Program-made: the position numbers and the translations under genes | In this document: positions 11,980 through 25,641 of the stretch, piece by piece | Layout: each line of letters starts with the position of its first letter | Position numbering within the stretch: the stretch's first letter is position 1 | Notes under the pieces: model-generated | Seen by the model: only the letters and a program-made list of their open reading frames with translations | The model's database searches: none | Told to the model about the DNA's origin: nothing | NCBI GenBank assembly: GCA_009760885.1 | Contig: CM019693.1 | Location: 43,611,433-43,675,432, forward strand | Reading direction: 5' to 3' | Origin: Achatina immaculata | Taxonomy: Eukaryota > Mollusca > Gastropoda > Stylommatophora > Achatinidae | Length of the DNA: 64,000 nt

Positions 11980-14900
11980 TAATCTAGAATCCAGTAATCA
12001 AGGTTAAGTCTGCTGTTTTATTCAACGTTTAGCAAGTACAAGAGCGTCTGTCTCAGGTCCACGCCCCCAAACCAGGTCTGACGTTATAGGTCAGCTCGTA
12101 TCCTGCAGTATATGTCCCGAAGTTTGAATTTTACACTCTTGTGGACTTTCATTTGTGTAGGGTACTTTGGATCTGTATAGATAACCCAGATGTCTGTAGT
12201 AGCCAGTTCTTGAACAAAACAAGATGACCTGGTGGTAGGTTAGGCCAGAGTTCACTGTTTCTGCCCTATTTTACCTTTTACTGATTTCTTTACTGACTGA
12301 ATTACTGATAATTTTATCACATATGCTGTGGGTGCTATCTTTACACACAGATTGGTGTGTTGAAGTAGGGGCCGCTGTGGGGAGAAAAGAGAGAAAGATC
12401 AATGTGTCTAAAGAGAACATAGACATTGATTTTGCTGCTCTGTGGGCCCGACTTATGACCGAGGGGAGGCAGGGAAGATAGGGATAATTTTCTCGGAGAA
12501 AATGATAGGAAGGGCAATTATTGGGCGATGTTTATGATGTTTTGATTTATTTTTGTCCCATCAGGGCTGTGCTTGAATGAGTTAGAATGGGGTCATAGTC
12601 AGTAGGTGGGTGATGTCTTACTGGATCCGTTATTCAAGGGATGGGCTTGTCATGGCGGTCAAAGATTTTTGCTTGTATATCCATTTGATGCCTCTCCTTT
12701 TTTTGGAACGGCTGTTGACGTCTGTGATCAGATGTTTCCTGTAACGTCCTGTACCAGCCGGTCAGCTCGTCTAGTCATTTTTCTCTGGATGTAGAGAGAT
12801 GTGCTGTTAGTAGGGGTTGATAGTGAGGCGGTGGTTCGTCAGTTTGTGGACGGTTTTCTGTCTACATAGACCAACCCGCAGGGCATGGAATCATCACTGT
12901 CATGTTATTTGGATATTTACAGGTAACCTATATGTATATTGAGAGATTATTTCATCAGCAGCCATCCCATGTACTCATCTGGAAAGACAAGCGCGTCCAA
13001 ACTCAGGTGATTTACCCCCCCCCCCCCCAACATAAAAAAAACTGATTGGAACTCGTGCTTCCCGAGTGAGAAGCCGGTGCTCAGCCACATCGTACTGTAT
13101 TAGTCATTAATTTGTTTATTGACAGCCTGTTCTGTCATAAATTGCACTAGACATAAAGGAGAGGAGCTCAGGTGAACAAATAAGATAAAGAAGCCTGAAG
13201 ACTTCTTCCTGAAGGTAGGTAATAGACATCTGCTGTCAAGGTGAGAGAATACTTTAATCCTGTATGAGGTGAGGGCAGGGAGAGAATAATTTAATCCTGT
13301 ATGAGGTGAGGTTAGGGAGAGAATACTTTAATCCTGTATGAGATGAGGGCAGAGAGAGAATACTTTAGACCTGTATGAGATAAGGTCAGAGAGAGAATAC
13401 TTTAGTCCTGTATGAGATGAGGTTAGGGAGAGAATACTTTAATCCTGTATGAGATGAGGTTAGGGAGAGAATACTTTAATCCTGCATGAAATGAGGTTAG
13501 GGAGAGAATACTTTAATCCTGTATGAAATGAGGTTAGGGAGAGAATAGTTTAATCCTGTATGAGATGAGGTTAGGGAGAGAATACTTTAGTTCTGTATGA
13601 GATGAGGTTAGGGAGAGAATAGTTTAATCCTGTATGAGGTGAGGTTAGGGAGAGAATACTTTAATCCTGTATGAAGTAAGGTTAGGGAGAGAATACTTTA
13701 ATCCTGTATGAGATGAAGGCAGAGAGAGAATAATTTAATCCTGTATGAGATGAGGTTAGGGAGAGAATACTTTAATCTTGTATAAGGTGAGGTCAGGGAG
13801 AGAATACTTTAATCCTGTATGAGGTGAGGTTAGGGAGAGAATACTTTAATCCTGTATGAAGTGAGGTTAGGGAGAGAATACTTTAATCCTATATGAGGTG
13901 AGGTTAGGGAGAGGATACTTTAGACCTGTATGAGATGAGGTCAGGGAGAGAATACTTTAATCCTGTATGAGGTGAGATTGGGGAGAGAATAGTTTAATCC
14001 TGTATGAGATGAGGTTAGAGAGAGATTACTTTAATCCTGTATGAGGTGAGATTAGGGAGAGAATAGTTTAATCCTGTATGAGATGAGGTTAGAGAGAGAA
14101 TACTTTAATCCTGTATGAGGTGAGATTAGGGAGAGAATAGTTTAATCCTGTATGAGATGAGGTTAGAGGAGAATACTTTAATCCTGTATGAGGTGAGATT
14201 AGGGAGAGAATAGTTTAATCCTGTATGAGATGAGGTTAGAGAGAGAATACTTTAATCCTGTATGAGGTGAGATTAGGGAGAGAATAGTTTAATCCTGTAT
14301 GAGATGAGGTTAGAGAGAGAATACTTTAATCCTGTATGAGGTGAGATTAGGGAGAGAATAGTTAATCCTGTATGAGATGAGGTTAGAGAGAGAATACTTT
14401 AATCCTGTATGAGGTGAGATTGGGGAGAGAATAGTTTAATCCTGTATGAGATGAGGTTAGAGAGAGAATACTTTAATCCTGTATGAGGTGAGATTAGGGA
14501 GAGAAAGTTTAATCCTGTATGAGATGAGGTTAGAGAGAGAATACTTTAATCCTGTATGAGGTGAGATTAGGGAGAGAATAGTTTAATCCTGTATGAGATG
14601 AGGTTAGAGAGAGAATACTTTAATCCTGTAGGAGATGGGGACAGGGCCGATACAGATATAAGAGGAAAGCTACTCACGTACAAGAATATGACAGCAGACA
14701 GTGTGAGCGGTTTCATGTTCGTGAACAAACATCTTCAGGTTTATGACAAGAGACCCGCCCAGGCCACACACGACCTGACTGACTGCGACAGATTTCTAGA
14801 ACAAACGAATCGTGACCATCTCTTTCAAAGACGTCTTTCATTTTCACTTTTCTTTTCCCTGACTCCCACGACCTTCATGCTGCTTCCTGATAACGGACTA

Positions 14901-15554
14901 GTTCTTGTCCTGGCTGCTGGCCTAGATGGTCGGGATTTGACGCTACCTTTGGTCTGCTGAGGGCACCTGAGGAGCGAAGCTGCTAGTGCAGTGGGGGGGG
15001 GGGAATTGATCAGTAGCTCGGTCCCGGGTTGGTAGGGCGCTCTAATCAATCCAGTTATAGAAATGAGGTACCTGGCTCTTCCTGGAACTAGGAGAAGGAA
15101 AGGCGGCCAAGCATGATAATGAGCGTATCATCCTCCAGTGGTTACAAAATTTGGGTCTGCAAATCCCTGGAAGTCTGCAAGGGTCATGATGAGATCCACG
15201 TAACATTAAGTGTAGATTTTAGATCCATACACTAGAATATTAGAAATCTGCAGGCTTTTAATTAGATAAAAAAGTGGCGTGTAAGGGGACCCACAGCTAA
15301 CCGACACTGGGTTTAATAGGTCCGCCACGTGAAAATAGTTTCAAAACCGCTCTCTAAATACCCTGATAGATGAAGGAAACTTTGGCCACTAATACTGTAT
15401 CCACGTGGATCACAGTGGCACAGCTTATGGGTACTTTTATCCAGCAGTGGATCAGGTTTTAAGAACAGTTTACGTTCTGCCGGGGATCTATTCGGTATTT
15501 AGGAGAACTTTCTTTAGGACATCTTCTGGTGCAGATTCACTCTCTTTCTGTCTC

Positions 15555-15612
<58 letters not shown>

Positions 15613-18600
15613 GCCCACACTCCTCCATGAAAGGGGAGGGGGGAAGAGATTTGGTTGTAATAAGAAAGAGGAAGTGTACTATTAATGAACACAATTTCCC
15701 GTCTCGTTAGCAAGTGAAGACTTGTGCCGTTTGCTTTGATTATAATGACCGGAAGTTGCGTTACGCTGTTTTCCGCTTTAAGCCTTGTGCTCCTAGTAGA
15801 CATTTAAATAGCTGTGTAGAGAGTTACATACAAACATAACTGCATCTGTTTGCTTTTATTCTTTAATGACTCAGAGATAAGCTAACTATACATCTCATGT
15901 CTTTTCTTGGTTTAAAAAAAGACGATTGTATTATATCTCTCTCTCTCTCTCTGAACCTTAGGTGCCCAGGGCACATGGGGCTTCCGCAAGGGTTTTCCAC
16001 AAATGCCTGTCTTTCGCCTTTTTTTCTGCTCTTGCCCAGGTGAGCCCTCTATTGCTCAACATCCTTTCTGTTGTTCTTCTCCATGTCTCTTTTGGTCTAC
16101 CCTTACTTCTGCTCCCCTGTGGTGTCCATCTTAGTGCTATTTTTGGTAGTGAGTTGTCAGTCATTCGGAGCACATGTCCCAACCATCGCCAGCGTCTTTC
16201 CTCAATAATTGTTGTCAGTGGTTTCATCTGCATTTCTGCCAATAAGATGTTATTCTTATGGTGTTTGGCCAAAATATTTTTTAATTCTACGTAAACATTT
16301 AGTCTGGAAAGAATTCAACTTGTTTTCTATAGTTTTGGTGATTTTCCAGCATTCACTTCCATAGAGTAGTACACTTAGAACATTACTCTTAAATATCCTG
16401 ATTTTCATATTTATGCTTAGTTTATTTGATTTCCATATATTCTGTAGCATTGCAAAAGCCTGGTTTGCTCTAGTAAGTCTGCTGTTGATGTCCTCTGTGG
16501 TGTCTCCATTTTCTACTACTCTGCTGCCAAGGTATACAAATTCGTTGACCTCCTCCACTAACTTGTTATCTACTCTGAGTACATTTCTGTTGTTCACATT
16601 TTGCTTCATTAACTTTGTCTTTCCTACGTTGATCTTTAGTCCTATGTTGTTTGCATTCTGGGTTAACTTGTTTATTTTATCTTGCATATCTTTGTGACTG
16701 CTTGATAATAGACAAATGTCGTCCGCAAAGTCAAGGTCCTCCAGCACTGTGTAAGGGTCCATTGTAATCCTCTGCGTTTGTCTGATGTTGCCTCCTTCAT
16801 TAACCAGTCTACTGCCAAGATAAATAATGTTGGTGATAGTACACATCCCTGTTTCACTCCTGTTTGTACCCTAAAGCTGCTGGAGGTATGTTCTCCACAG
16901 ATAACTTTGCACTGAAAACCCTCGTATAGGGCTTTGATTACATTAACTATTTTATGGGGGAGGCCATGCCATCTTAGGATTTTCCACAGTGCATCTCTGT
17001 TGACACTGTCAAAGGCTTTCTCAAAATCTATGAATAATGCATATGTTGTGCTATGCCATTCATTTGCCTGTTCTAATATTTGTCTAAGTACAAATATATG
17101 GTCTATGCATGATCTTCCTTTCCTAAATCCTGCCTGCTCTTTCCGAAGTTTTTCCTCAAGTGTTGGTACAATTCTGTTGATGATTATTCTGCAAAATACT
17201 TTACTAGTGAGTGGCAGTAGGGTAATGCCTCTCCAGTTCCCGCAATCTCTGAGGTCACCCTTCTTTGGTAGTTTTACTATAAGACCAGTTTTCCACTCCT
17301 CTGGGGCTTTTTCTAAATCCCAAATTTGTTGTAATATCCGGCAAAGTTGTTTTGGTGTTTCTGTTTCTTCTGCTTTCAACATCTCAGCAGTCACTTCATC
17401 TTCACCTGGTGCCCTGTCTGATTTTAGCATCTTTATCGCCTCTTTTACTTCATTTATTGTTATTGGTCCTGTATTGATGTTTAGTTCCGCTTTTGCTTCA
17501 GGTATATCTATTGCTTGTGCTGCTTGTGTTCTGTTTAGTAGGGTGTTAAAGTGTTCCCTCCATCTTTCAATTTTTTCTCTTTCTCCACTGACCAGTTGTC
17601 CATTTTGTGTTCTTACTGCACTTTCACATCTTGTATTGAAGTTACCTGTCATCTGCTTTGTGATTTTATATATGGTTTTCATGTCATTTGTATATGCTGC
17701 TTTCTCTGCTGTCTCTGCTAAGTTGTCATAATACTGACGTTTATCTTGACGGCATGATTCCTTCACTTCTTTGTCTTTTTGTGCATAATTACTTAAAACT
17801 CGTTCTTTAAGCCGTTGTGATTTGGTGTTCAGTAATTTTTTCTTGATTTCTTTTCTTTGCTCTATCTTTTCCCATGTGGTCTCACTTATCCATTCCTCTT
17901 TTCTCCTTTTCCGATATCCCAGCACCTCTTTTGCTGTTTCCTGTAGTGTTTTATTGAACTCTAATATGGACATTTCTGCTTCGTCTTGTAGGACACTGAA
18001 GCGGTTCTTAAGTATTATTGAGAATTCATTTCTTGTTTGCTGGTCTATCAGTTTTCTTGTATCAAAATGTATCTTCTGTGTTCTCCGATTCTGGCTTTCC
18101 TTAATTTTAGTTTTATTTTTGCTACCAGAAGGTTGTGATCACTTCCTATATCTGCTCCTTTCCTTGCTCGCACATCTTGTAGTGACCGTTTCCACTTGTT
18201 GTTTATTAGTATGTGATCGATTTGGTTTTCTGTGGTTTTATCTGGTGACCTCCAAGTCACCTTATGGATGTTTTTGTGTTGGAAAATTGTCCCTCCGATG
18301 GTCATCATGTTTTCTTCACAGAAACTGCACAGTCTTTCTCCATTTTCATTTATTTCTCCGATTCCTTCTCTTCCCATGATTCTTCTTCTATCTTCATTTC
18401 CTTCACCTACTTTTGCATTGAAGTCGCCCAAGATGAGTAGCATATCATGCTTGGGTATTGTTTCTACTGTTGCTTGGAGGCTGTTGTAAAAATCTTCTTT
18501 TAATTCCTCTTCAGCTGCTTCTGTTGGTGCATAACAAACTATAATAGACAGCTTCGTGAATCTTGAGTTGAACCGTGCATATAATAATCTCTCATTTATT

Positions 18601-21600
18601 GGGGTCCATTTCAGCAATGCTCTTGATGCTTCTTTTGTTATAATCAATGCTACTCCTCCTTCATGAAGATCTTCTTTACCTGACCATATTATTGTATCTT
18701 CTGTGTGCTGTGTTGTTAATTTCCTTCTGCCTTGTCCTGTCCATCTTGCTTCTTGTATTCCTAGTATGTCTAGTTTGTATCTGTGCATTTCCTTGATGGT
18801 TTGTGCTAGTTTTCCAGTCTGGTTTAGTGTTCTTACATTCCAGCTGCCTATTTGCATCTTTTGTTTAGGTTCCAGGAGGTCTGCAGTCGGGCTGGGGACT
18901 TCCAGTGGCTGGCTTTCATCCACAACCTTCATGGGCTCAGTTTCCTGATATGCATTTCTCCTTCCACCTGCATTTACTTTTTCCCTTGCTTCTGTTTCTG
19001 TAGCAGTCTGATAGTTTTTTACCAGATAGGGTTGCTGGCCCTATGCTGAACCCTCCTTAGTCGCCTTTTACGATCATGCATGGTAGGGTACAGTGGTCCT
19101 ATTCTTTGCAGATCCCGGGTACCACACGGGGGATTGTATTATATACTCACTGAAAAAAGTAAGTGTGCAATGCTTTAAAATGCACAATGAACGTGCTCAG
19201 GTGATGACTGAAATAAAATTTGGCACACATTATGTTTGATTATCCAATAACAGATAAAATGATAACTTTCAGGCAGTCACATGTCACAAAAAATGAAAAA
19301 AAAGTCACCTAATGTGGCCAACCACCCCAAGAAAAGAAAATCAGGGTTTCAATATCATATGTGTTCTCCTCGGGCAGTTATCACTGCTTGACACCGCCTT
19401 CTCATCGAACCAATGACATATCAGTTGTTGAGGCATGTTATTCCATTCTTCTTGCAACGCTTGGGCTAATTCTTGGCGGTTTCCAGGCCGATTGTGTCGT
19501 CTTCGCAACCTGCGGTCCAGTTCATCCCAAATGTGCTCGATAGGAGACAGGTCCGGTGAAACTGCTGGCCATGGCAAGACAGTAATCTGATGTTGTTGAA
19601 AGTAGTCCCTGACCACACGTGCGACATGTGGATGAGCATTATCCTGCTGTAGTATCAGGTCTTGTCCATTAGCATCCAGAAAAGGCATTACATGGCGTGT
19701 AATGATTTCGTCCCTATATCGTAAACCTGTAAGGTTGCCATTGGTGAAGACTAGCGCTTGTTCGGCCAGCATAGGAAATTCCTCCCCAAACTATTACACT
19801 GCCTCCTCTCCACCTATCCACATCTAGCACACAGTTATTCGCAAAGCATTCTCCTTTTCCCCTGTACACTAAAGCACGGCCATCATGGCCTTGCAGACAG
19901 AATTTGGACTCATAAGTGAATAAGATCCATCTCCATTGATATAGGGCCATGCTGCGTGGTGCCTGGCCCAGGTCAAGTGGATTTGTGTGTGGCAAACGGT
20001 CAGTACTGGTCTAACTGCAGGCCTATGAGGTAAAAGATTTATCTCTCTGTTCCTCACTGTCTTGCCCGACATACGTCTTAAACCTGGAATGTTGCTGGCA
20101 GTCTATGTTGCCTGGAGAAACCTGTTATGAAGGTGCATGAGGTGGATGTAGCAAGGTCTAGTGCAAGGGTGGTAACTCGTGGTCTACCGCTTCTATGGCG
20201 GTCGGCAACGGAACCATTTTGGTTAAAACGATTTTGAAGGCGTGATATTGTGTTTCTGTGAACATTAAAATATCGAGATACTGCTGCTACAGTTGATCCA
20301 GCAGTTAACATCCCAACAGCTATTTCTCACTGATGTTCGTTCAATCTTGGCATGATGAAAAAAAAAGATGTTAATGTTGGAATTCCACAACTCCTTTCTT
20401 CAACGATTACGTGAAGAGATCTTTGAGAACAGAATTACACTTACCCTCATTTTATCCGTGGTCAGTAACCAATCATGGATCACGCACTTGATTTCACTGG
20501 AGCTGTGGTTATCTCTCCATGAATAGTGCGATCAACTTCGTGCAGCACGGAGAAGTGGACAACACTCAGATAGAACTTCGTGCCAAATTTGATTTCATTT
20601 TACTCATGACAACATGATTGGTGCGCTTGACACCAACACCACTGCACACTTACTTTTTTTTCCGTGAGTAGACTTTTTCTTGTGTGATCTGGAAATTTTT
20701 GTTTGTAGTAGAAGAATTAATTTATTCTCACTCTTCCCCTTCCGCCCCACCCCCTTGACCAATTTTTTTTTTTTTTGGCTGTAATTTCGTACTTTAATAT
20801 GTCCTTCCTCGTCTAATCCATATGTTGAAAACTTGCACATCTGTGTTAGAAATGTGAAGAACGGCACATATTGAATATCCAAGCTCGATAAATATTGTCT
20901 TGCCTCTTTATGTGGCGAATGTGAAAGGAAAATAGTTTGATATATATCACTGTATCGATCGCTGGCCAACAGGAAGTCACGCCATTGTAATAGCAGGGGT
21001 TGCTGTTGAAACACAAACATATGTTGTTTATTGTGTCTTAAAAAATTGAAACATTTTTCAGAGCACACTTTGAAACGAGGGAGAAAGAGAGAAAGAGAGA
21101 GAGAATGAATGAATGAATGAATGAATGATCTTTATTTTTCAAGGGTAAAGAATTGGGCACGCAGGCCCGTCTTACATTCTGCCCTTCATCACTCCATCTT
21201 TCATTCTTCCCACACACTTGATTTAGTACAAAAAATACAAATTAAATTAGTAAAAACATATCAAAAGAGTGTAAGATTTAACTACTACATTCAAGGTAAA
21301 AGAGAAGAAGTAATTAACCTAATAAAATAGCATAGAGAGAGAGAAGGAGAGAGAGAACATGGGGCATTAAAATGTGATGAGTAGTGCGAAATAACTCAAA
21401 ATGATAAAGTTTGAAGTTAATATGATTATTGATTGGCCAGTAATCATATAATATGTATCGCCTGTTTCAGTCAGTATTATACACTTTCAGTGTTTGCAAA
21501 TAAATTGATAATTTATAGGTTGAAGGAACGCAGTCTGTAATGTTTCTGTGCACGATTTTTATAATACCTTCCAATGTATGTTCTTTTAAAAGCCAGAATG

Positions 21601-22265
21601 AAGTCGATATAACCATCCCTCTGGGTCACAGTGAGGACTATGTAATCTGTTACCACATGTTGGCCAGATTGATTGATTTCATTTTCTGCTTCGATATAAA
21701 TCCAGGCGTATGAAGGTTTGCTGTTTTAATTTATTTTGTGTCTTCGCGAAGAAATAGATCAGATCTATTTTCTGACACAGAGCTGAGAATTTAATTGAAG
21801 TTCTTTTTTTTTTTTTTCATCCAGCCTCTGAAAATTTAGAAGAAAGTCCTGCATTGATGGGACTGAACTTCACGTGGTTTTCCCTTTTATTCGTTGATAT
21901 CGTTGGCTATGCACAAGTCCAGTGTGTGTGTGTGTGGTGTTTGTGTGTCTGTCTGTCTGTCTTTTGAAGGCTAACTTCCGCACCACTAGCGTGTCAGGTA
22001 GGTACTTTTACAGTCAGCTAGAGAGCACAGATATCTTTCGGATGATAAGACCAGCCACTGATTCTTTTGTACAGCCACAAATGAGAGCAGTAGTAGCAAA
22101 ATTCAGTTGCAGACTTCTGAAGCCAAGTATAAGCCCTGCCAGTTTGTGTGGGTTAAAAGCCTGCACATGTTTCTAGTATCCTGCACGCATTTCTAATATT
22201 CTGCATAATCTAAGAGAGTTACGCACTCCAGGGTGGAGAGCCATGGATTTAGATTGTCAGTTTCT

Positions 22266-22302
<37 letters not shown>

Positions 22303-25097
22303 CTACCCCATCTCCCCAGTCTGTAGTGTGTATGATTCTTGAAGCAGTGTATTTAGACATCACTTATCAACTCCTGGCTGAAATAAATCTCATTTCTATG
22401 AACGTTTGGATTTCTTTCACTTTGTTGAAGTTGATGAAAATGGCTATCCATAATCTCCATCTAACATCAGTGCGTATATCTCTCAGGATGACATATACAT
22501 CCTCAAGTGGCCCTTAAACAACTCGAGCCAGCCTCGAGATCAGCAAATGTCCCGTCCAGTTATAAACGATAAGTACATTTGTATTAAGCTGAATTACTGG
22601 CAGTGTTTCTACCGCTGTCTTAAGTCTTGAGATTTTCCCAGTGATATCAGTTTCTCTGATGTCGTTGAAAAAAAAAAGTTTTTTTTTCTAAGGTAAAGGT
22701 AGGCCTGTCATGAAGACATCTAGAAGATATGGTGCTTATGTTAGTGTTTTTCTTGATCTGTCGGCGCACTAGAGTGTGTTGTAGACAGCGTCACTCCTGG
22801 TCGCCTTACCTTCCCCAGCTTCAAGAAAAGCCAGGTACCTTTTTTCAGTTGGGTAGCTGGGGCGGATTCGAACCACCGACTGTCTCTGTGAGAGACTAGT
22901 GCATTAAACGCTTTTCAGCTTCGGCGCCTAAATTAAATAAAATCACAAAAAAGGACGTCTGAGTGGTGGAGTGTTTAGTGCATTCATACCTCGTGCAAAA
23001 AGAGTGATGTTCCTACCACCTAGAGGCATGTAGCTAAACCGCTGTAGAAGTGGATAGCCGACTAATTTTGCAGCTGGGAAAGGAAAAGCGACAAGACGCG
23101 ATATTGACCTCATCATCCTCTGGCTAACAGACATATCCAGGAAAATATGGACACTGAACCCATTGTCTCTATATGCTTTAGTGACTACACTGTTTTACAA
23201 AATTAGTTTTCTGTTTTCTGCGGCCTCATTTTTTTTTTTCTTGTTTTCTGTTAAGTTGAGTGTATTTTATTTCAGATGCCTAAGTTGCAGATAGTTTGCT
23301 TGTTCCAGCTTTTTGTCTTTGGGCTGTGTCTACATGTTGATGAAGTGATCAAATATATCTTTATTTGCTCAGTCATAAACATGTAGGGCCCTTGTGAGCT
23401 GTAGGCATTTACCTAGCCTGCTTGTTGAATGTAATCTTCATCCGCTGAAAATGCTACCTTCTCCTCGGTTTTCTTGTCAAACAGTTGGCCCCGGCTCTCT
23501 CTAAACACTGTGTATTGATTTGTTTGTCTACCTTCGCTGCTTTCTTCAGTTGCTAACCTGGGGTCTGTGAAGGGCAGTTTTGGGTAGGGGTCAACTGAGC
23601 AAGTCGAGATTATGTAAAGTACTAGAAGTGTGTAAAGGTTCTGAATATATAACTCTAGGTGAAAAAGTCACCGGAGATATTCTTCAGCGGTTCCATACAT
23701 GAAAAGGTTTTAGAACCACTGCTGTAGCAGAAGAATAATTGATAAAGTCAAGTGCTCGTATTTAGCATAACAGGTGGTAGCAGTTGTTATTGGCGGCTGT
23801 AGTGGAGGCGGTAGTGCAGTAATTATAATAGCAGTAATAGTGACGGTAGTAGTACTAGCAGTAACAATAGTAGTGTTTTTAGTAATAACTGTAACAGAAG
23901 TAGCAGGTGTTGTTAAGGAATTATAGATTAGGCTGTGGCCGTCGTCCCAGCAGACAAGACGGCAAAGAATAATTTACACAGCGTCGTGGTGTGCTGATCA
24001 CAAGTAAATAAAAACATGGATTGCCGTACCAGTAGTGAAATAAACAATTTAAGGAAACAATCTTTCAGAAGTATATAACGTAGTGTAGTTAATTTGCGCG
24101 GTAATTTAAGATTCTTAGAATGACAAGGCAGAGATTGGGGCGTCGGTGCCAAGTACCACAGCCGTGAAAGCCGAGAGTACAAGCTGCGCTCACACACACA
24201 CACACACACACACAGACGGCCGCCTCGTGTAGTGGGACATAACATTTTGTGAAGAACTTGTCTTGTGCTGAGGAAGATTCTGTAACTGACACTGAAGATT
24301 GTTTACGTCTGCCCACGAAATACAATGGGCTTATTTTGAGCAGTCTTCTACAGACAGAAGACAAACGGAGGAACAGACAGACAGACAAACGGAGGGACAG
24401 ACAGACAGACAAACGGAGAGACAGGCAGATAGACAGCCATTCATCACTCATCTTTTATTAATACAAGTAAACACATAATATAAAGAACATGTCTAAGAAT
24501 GTAAACTGACTTACATTGACAGATGTAATTTTCTGTATGGGAGATGTAAAGAAAAAACAACTGTGTAAAAAAAAAAATTACATTTTCAGTGCAGTTCTAA
24601 GATGTCACATCACTTCTTTGTTCACATTCATTAAGATCATCTCTAAACAAACTACTGGTTGTTGAACTGTGCTGTTTTAGCTGGTGCCTGACAGTCAGCG
24701 GTAAGAGAGACGAGTGAGGAAAGGTTGGAAAAGTTTCAGGTTAAAACGTGGAATATTGCTTATGGATTTTACATGGTATGATCTTATGAAAACAAGATTA
24801 AAGCACAGTTAGCAATATTGCTTTTTAATCTTTTTTTTTTTGTTTCTGCAGCTAGCCGGAGTGGTACGCTAAACATCTGATCTTGCCCTGTCTGTTTGTA
24901 TACTCTGTCACTCTGACTCCTTCATAAATGGTACGTTTCTACTGAATTTTTTTCTGCTCTCTCTCTCTCTCTCTAATTCCTTCATAAATTGTATTTTTCT
25001 GCTGACTGCTTTTCTGCTGTGTCACTATTTCATAAATGGTACATTTCTACTCTGTCACTCTTTCATAAATGGTATATTTCTGCTGACTGTTTTTCTG

Positions 25098-25148
<51 letters not shown>

Positions 25149-25598
25149 TCACACACACATACATATACACATATATTCCTTCATAAATGGTGTTTTTCTG
25201 CTGACTGCTTTTCTGCTCTGTCACTCTTTCATAAATGGTAAATTTCTACTCTGTCACTCTGACTCCTCCATAAATGTTACATTTCTGCTCTGTCACTCTT
25301 TCATAAATGGTACATTTCTGCTCTGTCACTCTTTCATAAATGGTACATTTCTGCTCTGTCACTCTTTCATAAATGGTACATTTCTGCTCTGTCACTCTTT
25401 CGTAAATGGTACATTTCTGCTCTGTCACTCTTTCATAAATGGTACATTTCTGCTCTGTCACTCTTTCATAAATGGTACATTTCTGCTCTGTCACTCTTTC
25501 GTAAATGGTACATTTCTGCTCTGTCACTCTTTCATAAATGGTACATTTCTGCTCTGTCACTCTTTCGTAAATGGTACATTTCTGTTGACTGTTTTTCT

Positions 25599-25641
<43 letters not shown>

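Larger units (their letters stand above)
15937..19131 (-). mobile_element. LINE-A: full-length RTE-clade retrotransposon with 13-bp target-site duplication
   Basis: Read on the - strand, it begins near 19131 (GTGTGGTACCCGGGATCTGC) and ends at 15937 with CACCTAAGGTTC plus (AG)8. It is flanked by GATTGTATTATAT at 15924-15936 and 19132-19144. It encodes an AP-like endonuclease and then a reverse transcriptase, the standard RTE order. The length of about 3.2 kb is typical for RTE. At least three frameshifts separate four open segments, so this copy is not functional as sequenced. Inserted in SLC25A1 intron 1 in antisense orientation. Confidence 0.95.

Noticed and set aside
10909..12794. Identical 62-codon frames at 10909 and 12606
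   Set aside because: Identity comes from the segmental duplication; no family signature or splice context.
14598..14960. 120-codon + strand frame
   Set aside because: Starts inside the 37-bp minisatellite and continues into unrelated sequence; no homology.
16934..18379. + strand frames of 265 and 185 codons
   Set aside because: Antisense shadows of the LINE-A polyprotein.
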